A DNA stretch of 11,147 nucleotides from an uncultured Actinomyces sp. (lineage in GTDB: Bacteria; Actinomycetota; Actinomycetes; Actinomycetales; Actinomycetaceae). Positions 8,287 to 11,147 of the stretch are shown here, piece after piece. The DNA lies in contig CALISI010000060.1 of NCBI GenBank assembly GCA_938041695.1, forward strand, positions 1 to 11,147. Reading direction: 5' to 3'. Below the pieces are notes generated by a model, which worked only from the letters and a program-made list of their open reading frames with translations, was not told the DNA's origin and did not search any database. The position numbers and the translations under genes are program-made. The first letter of the stretch is position 1; each line of letters opens with the position of its first letter.

Positions 8287-9204
8287 ATGTCTTCGAAGAT
8301 CCGTGGCGTTGTCCCGCCCCTGGCCATTCCCCTCAAGAACGGTGAACTCGACGTCCCCTCCCTCGAGCGTCACATCAACCGCCTGATCGAGGCAGGCCTC
8401 GACGGCCTGTTCGTGTCTGGCTCCACCGGTGAGGTAGCCTTCTCGACCGCCGAGCGCCGCGCACAGATCCAGCGCGAAGCCGTGCGCATCGTCGATGGCC
8501 GCATCCCGCTCCTGGTCGGCGTCATCGACACCGAGACCGAGCGCGTCATCGAGAACATCAAGGTCGTGGAAGAGATCGGCGGCGCCACCGGTGTCGTCGC
8601 GACCGCCCCGTTCTACGCCCTCGGCGGCGAGACTGAGGTCGAGCGCCACTTCCGCCTCCTCAAGGAGAACACCAGCCTCGAGCTGTGGGCCTACGACATC
8701 CCCGTGTGCGTGCACACGAAGCTGTCGCCCGACCTGCTCATGCGCCTGGGCCGCGATGGCGTCATCGACGGCGTCAAGGACTCCTCCGGCGACGACGTCG
8801 CGTTCCGCTGGCTGTGCCTGGCGAACGAGGCTGCCGGTCACCCGATGCAGCTGCTCACCGGCCACGAGGTCGTCGTCGACGGTGCCTACATGTCCGGCGC
8901 GGATGGCTCCGTTCCCGGCCTGGCCAACGTGGACCCCGAGGGCTACGTGCGCCAGTGGCAGGCCTACGAGCGCCGCGACTGGGAGGCAGTGCGCACCGAG
9001 CAGGACCGCCTGGCGGAGCTCATGCGCATCGTCCAGGTGAAGGGCGTGCAGGGCTTCGGTGCGGGCGTCGGCGCCTTCAAGGCCGCCCTGCACCTGCTCG
9101 GCGTCTTCGATTCGCCTGAGATGCCGCGCCCGGTTGCCGCCATCGAGGGCGACAACATGGAGCATGTCGCGTCCGTGCTGCGCGCGGTCGACCTGCTCTC
9201 CTGA
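8287..9204 (+). CDS. nanA: DapA/NanA-family aldolase, probable N-acetylneuraminate lyase
   Basis: The 305-residue protein is a class I aldolase of the DapA superfamily (TIM barrel). SGSTGEVAF holds the GSTGE carboxylate-binding loop, WAYDIP gives the catalytic tyrosine Y136, and GVKDSSGD gives the Schiff-base lysine K164. N-acetylneuraminate lyase splits Neu5Ac into ManNAc and pyruvate, which fits its place between an importer and nanK-nanE. The start ATG is six bases after the upstream stop; AAGGAG (from 8267) is 12 or more bases away, rather far. Aligning by eye with E. coli NanA, the loop that binds the sugar tail differs: the acidic pair D191-E192 corresponds to E-V, and S208 to Gly. The superfamily also contains DapA and keto-deoxy sugar aldolases, so the family is certain and the exact substrate is inferred mainly from context. 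Confidence 0.85.
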   Translation: MSSKIRGVVPPLAIPLKNGELDVPSLERHINRLIEAGLDGLFVSGSTGEVAFSTAERRAQIQREAVRIVDGRIPLLVGVIDTETERVIENIKVVEEIGGATGVVATAPFYALGGETEVERHFRLLKENTSLELWAYDIPVCVHTKLSPDLLMRLGRDGVIDGVKDSSGDDVAFRWLCLANEAAGHPMQLLTGHEVVVDGAYMSGADGSVPGLANVDPEGYVRQWQAYERRDWEAVRTEQDRLAELMRIVQVKGVQGFGAGVGAFKAALHLLGVFDSPEMPRPVAAIEGDNMEHVASVLRAVDLLS

Positions 9205-9208
9205 TACG

Positions 9209-9282
9209 TCGACGAGGCCGGGGCAGTTCCTTTCCGCATATTGCGCGCCTTCGGGTGCGCGCCCCGGCCTCGTCGATTTTCT
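9209..9282 (+). terminator. Compound hairpin terminator/attenuator between nanA and nanK
   Basis: TCGACGAGGCCGGGGC (9209-9224) pairs perfectly over 16 bases with 9261-9276, and ATTTTCTT follows at once. Inside its 36-base loop, GCGCGCC (9243-9249) pairs with GGTGCGC (9254-9260) around a TTCG tetraloop closed by C-G, an especially stable loop. The inner stem stacks directly on the outer one. It starts five bases after the nanA stop and ends about 30 bases before nanK, so it should reduce transcription into nanK-nanE. Confidence 0.75.
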
Positions 9283-9306
9283 TATACCCCTGACTTTTCG
9301 TAAGGA
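9282..9306 (+). promoter_or_regulatory. Ribosome-binding site and weak possible promoter before nanK
   Basis: AAGGA at 9302-9306, five bases before the ATG at 9312, is the nanK ribosome-binding site. A TTATACC at 9282-9288 resembles a -10, but the matching -35 position falls in the GC-rich hairpin arm and shows no TTGnnn. Whether nanK-nanE have their own promoter or depend on read-through is open. Confidence 0.35.
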
Positions 9307-9311
9307 TCCTC

Positions 9312-10232
9312 ATGACTACGCTCCTTGCCCTCGACATCGGTGGCACCAAGGTCGGGTGGGGCATCGTCGAGGCCGGTGACACCTACGAGGTCACCGAGCG
9401 CGGATCGATCTCCACCGACGCGATGCGCGGCGGAGCGGACGTGGCGGCTCGCATCTGCGACCTTGCCTCGTCCCTGGTCGCCTCTCACCCGCAGGTGAGC
9501 GGTGTCGCGGTCGCCAGCGCCGGCGTCGTCGACCCCTCAACCGGCGACATCGTCTCCGCGACGGGCACGATGCCCGGCTGGGGAGGCACACCCCTGGGCG
9601 CTCTGCTTCAGGAAGCAACCGGCCTGAAGGTGCGCGTCCTCAACGACGTGCACGCGCACGGCCTGGGCGAGGCCACGCTCGGCGCCGGCCAGCCCTACCG
9701 CTGCGTCCTATCGATCGCGGTCGGCACCGGCATCGGCGGCGCCCTTGTGGAAGACCGCCAGGTCTCCTTCGGGTCGCGCGGCATCGCCGGACACGTCGGC
9801 CATATTCACCACCACTTCGCTCCCGACATGACCTGCTCGTGCGGCCGCAAGGGCCACATCGAGTCTTTCTGTTCGGGATCGGGCATCACGGCCTGGTATG
9901 ACTCGCTGCGCGGCGAGTCCGACCCCGAGGTGGACGGTGGGCGCGCCCTGCAAGAGCTCGCCGAATCCGGCAACGCTCTGGCCGCCGCCTGCTTCTCCCG
10001 CTCCGCGTACGCGCTCGGCGAGGCCACGGCCTCGTTGGTCAACTGCGTGGACCCGGCCGTCGTCATCCTCTCCGGGTCCATGACCCGCTCCGGGGACATC
10101 TGGTGGGATGCCCTGCGCGATGGCTTCGCGGCCTCCGCGATGACGCCCGTCGCCGCCACCCCCATCCTCGTTGGTTCCCTGGGCGGCGACGCGCCGCTGC
10201 TCGGCGCCGTTTCCTTCTTCCTGCACTCATAG
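9312..10232 (+). CDS. nanK: N-acetylmannosamine kinase, ROK family
   Basis: The 306-residue sugar kinase phosphorylates ManNAc at O6 using ATP. Its N-terminus has the phosphate-binding LALDIGGTK (DIGGTK at 8-13). LND with D112 gives the catalytic aspartate, and VGTGIGGALVED is the ROK signature region. The substrate/zinc segment is GHVGH (160-164) followed by CSCGRKGHIE (175-184). In most ROK glucokinases the first motif is GExGH; a His in place of that Glu is, from recollection, also found in bacterial NanK proteins and supports ManNAc as substrate. The zinc motif usually reads CxCGxxGCxE, but the last Cys is H182 here, so zinc would be held by Cys and His ligands. It lies downstream of a strong hairpin and 9 bases before nanE, whose ribosome-binding site overlaps its stop codon. 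The context makes the substrate assignment fairly safe. Confidence 0.9.
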   Translation: MTTLLALDIGGTKVGWGIVEAGDTYEVTERGSISTDAMRGGADVAARICDLASSLVASHPQVSGVAVASAGVVDPSTGDIVSATGTMPGWGGTPLGALLQEATGLKVRVLNDVHAHGLGEATLGAGQPYRCVLSIAVGTGIGGALVEDRQVSFGSRGIAGHVGHIHHHFAPDMTCSCGRKGHIESFCSGSGITAWYDSLRGESDPEVDGGRALQELAESGNALAAACFSRSAYALGEATASLVNCVDPAVVILSGSMTRSGDIWWDALRDGFAASAMTPVAATPILVGSLGGDAPLLGAVSFFLHS

Positions 10233-10241
10233 GAGTTCACC

Positions 10242-10916
10242 ATGCACCCGCTCATTGCAAACCTGAAGGGCAAGCTCATCGTCTCCGTCCAGGCGTACCC
10301 GGGCGAGCCCATGCGCCACCCCGAGACGATGGCGCAGATCGCCCGCGCCGCCGAGATCGGTGGCGCCGCCGCCATCCGCTGCCAGGGCCTGTCCGACATT
10401 GCCGCGATCAAGGGCCGCGTCGACGTGCCCGTGATCGGCCTGTGGAAGGAAGGCCACGAGGGCGTGTACATCACCCCGTCGCTGCGCCACGCCCGCGCCT
10501 GCGTCATGGCCGGCTCCGACATCGTCGCCCTGGACGCGACGGGTCGCCCGCGCCTGGACGGCCTGAGCTTTGCGGAGACCGTTGCGGCTCTGCGCGAGGA
10601 CGGCACCCTGGTCATGGCCGACTGCGGTTCCTTCGAGGACGCCCAGCGCGCCGCCCGTGCCGGCGTGGACATCGTGTCCACGACCCTCGCGGGCTACACC
10701 GGCGACCGCGTCAAGACCGACGGCCCCGACCTGGAGCTGCTGCGCGAGGTCGTCGCCGCGTTCCCGGACGTCCCCGTGATCTGCGAGGGCCGCGTCCACA
10801 CGCCCGAGCAGGCCGCCGCGGCCATCGAGGCCGGCGCCTTCGCCGTCATCGTCGGCACCGCCATCACGCATCCGACGTCCATCACGACGTGGTTTAAGGC
10901 TGCCGTGGAGGGCTGA
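10242..10916 (+). CDS. nanE: N-acetylmannosamine-6-phosphate 2-epimerase
   Basis: The 224-residue TIM-barrel enzyme converts ManNAc-6-phosphate to GlcNAc-6-phosphate, the last sialic-acid-specific step. NanE features are clear: KGKLIVSVQAYPGEPMRHPE at the N-terminus, AAAIRCQG, IGLWK with probable catalytic K69, VALDATGRPRL, MADCGS, STTLAGYT, CEGRVHTPEQ with catalytic E182, and GAFAVIVGTAITHP closing the phosphate site. Length matches the family (about 220-235 residues). AGGAG at 10231-10235 overlaps the nanK stop and stands six bases from the ATG, so nanK and nanE are translated as a pair. A strong terminator follows. The product would feed NagA and NagB, which are not encoded in this window. 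Confidence 0.96.
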   Translation: MHPLIANLKGKLIVSVQAYPGEPMRHPETMAQIARAAEIGGAAAIRCQGLSDIAAIKGRVDVPVIGLWKEGHEGVYITPSLRHARACVMAGSDIVALDATGRPRLDGLSFAETVAALREDGTLVMADCGSFEDAQRAARAGVDIVSTTLAGYTGDRVKTDGPDLELLREVVAAFPDVPVICEGRVHTPEQAAAAIEAGAFAVIVGTAITHPTSITTWFKAAVEG

Positions 10917-10936
10917 TCCTTTCGCTGTTGCGACAC

Positions 10937-10979
10937 TGCGCGGGAGGGTGATCAACACCCGCCCGCGCACTGCGTTTTT
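10937..10979 (+). terminator. Intrinsic terminator of the nan operon
   Basis: TGCGCGGG-A-GGGTG (10937-10950) pairs with CACCC-G-CCCGCGCA (10956-10969), giving 13 pairs with one A/G mismatch and a five-base loop ATCAA. CTGCGTTTTT follows. It begins 20 bases after the nanE stop. Confidence 0.85.
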
Positions 10980-10995
10980 CTCCCGGGAATGCGCG

Positions 10996-11009
10996 TATAT
11001 TACCCAGCA
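10996..11009 (+). promoter_or_regulatory. -10 element of the MFS gene, probable leaderless start
   Basis: TATATT at 10996-11001 is followed by seven bases (ACCCAGC) and the ATG at 11009. No Shine-Dalgarno is present in this gap, so transcription should start at or one base before the start codon. No good -35 is visible; that position falls in the T-run of the preceding terminator. Confidence 0.5.
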
Positions 11010-11147
11010 TGCCTGTCCCTTCCTCGCGTGCTCGCGCTGCTCTTCGCGCCACCTGCGTCGTCTACGTGTGCCTCGGTTTTGGCACCTCCGCATGGCTCTC
11101 GCGCCTGCCCGACGTGCGCGACGACCTCGGGCTGACCCCGGCGACGA
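11009..11147 (+). CDS. MFS transporter, N-terminal part
   Basis: The frame from ATG 11009 runs off the window after 46 complete codons. It reads a basic start (MPVPSSRARAALRA), a hydrophobic stretch TCVVYVCLGFGTSAW, then LSRLPDVRDDLGLTPAT. The pattern of a first membrane helix followed by WxSRLPDIRDxLGL is typical of the YbjJ-like branch of the major facilitator superfamily. The gene has its own promoter after the nan terminator, so it is probably not part of the nan operon, although a sugar-related substrate cannot be excluded. Only one helix is visible, so the family call is moderate and the substrate unknown. Confidence 0.7.
   Translation, partial: MPVPSSRARAALRATCVVYVCLGFGTSAWLSRLPDVRDDLGLTPAT

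Overview
The window looks like a chromosomal segment of a high-GC actinobacterium, most likely a member of the Actinomycetaceae such as Actinomyces or Schaalia. That placement is an inference. It rests on the high GC content with C/G-ending codons, the tRNA-Thr/tRNA-Met/rpmG order typical of Actinobacteria, a YajQ gene start of actinobacterial type, and several starts that look leaderless. No taxon-specific marker is complete enough to name a species.

Layout. Positions 1-100 hold the 5' end of a minus-strand yajQ-family gene. Positions 199-283, 375-447 and 475-551 hold tRNA-Tyr(GTA), tRNA-Thr(GGT) and tRNA-Met(CAT). Next comes a short GTG-started rpmG (ribosomal protein L33, 606-776) with an intrinsic terminator. 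From about 861 to 10916 lies a sialic-acid utilisation (nan) locus: a sialidase without signal peptide (861-1877, +) convergent with a GntR/FadR-type regulator (1939-2703, -), then a plus-strand run of transport and catabolic genes starting at 2771. These are a lipoprotein solute-binding protein, an Opp/Dpp-type permease, an unusual permease-ATPase fusion, a second ATPase, a DapA/NanA-family aldolase, a ROK-family N-acetylmannosamine kinase (NanK) and N-acetylmannosamine-6-phosphate epimerase (NanE). A strong terminator closes the locus at 10937-10979, and an MFS transporter begins at 11009 and runs off the end.

How the genes work together (family knowledge plus context). The four transport proteins form a peptide/nickel-type ABC importer of the kind used for sialic acid in Corynebacterium (Sia) and Haemophilus ducreyi (Sat). 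The aldolase should split N-acetylneuraminate to ManNAc and pyruvate, NanK phosphorylates ManNAc, and NanE converts ManNAc-6-P to GlcNAc-6-P. No nagA or nagB is present here, so the last steps must be encoded elsewhere. The sialidase appears cytoplasmic, which suggests that sialylated oligosaccharides may be imported and trimmed inside the cell.

Regulation. The most informative regulatory site is at 2680-2715. Two divergent promoters abut, and an 11-bp perfect palindrome of FadR-subfamily type sits in the spacer of the transporter promoter and just inside the regulator gene. Large hairpins lie between the binding-protein and permease genes and between the aldolase and kinase genes, and probably set unequal expression within the operon. 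The locus is of a recognisable type. The cytoplasmic sialidase, the fused transporter subunit, the altered substrate pocket of the aldolase and the compact promoter/operator are its unusual points.
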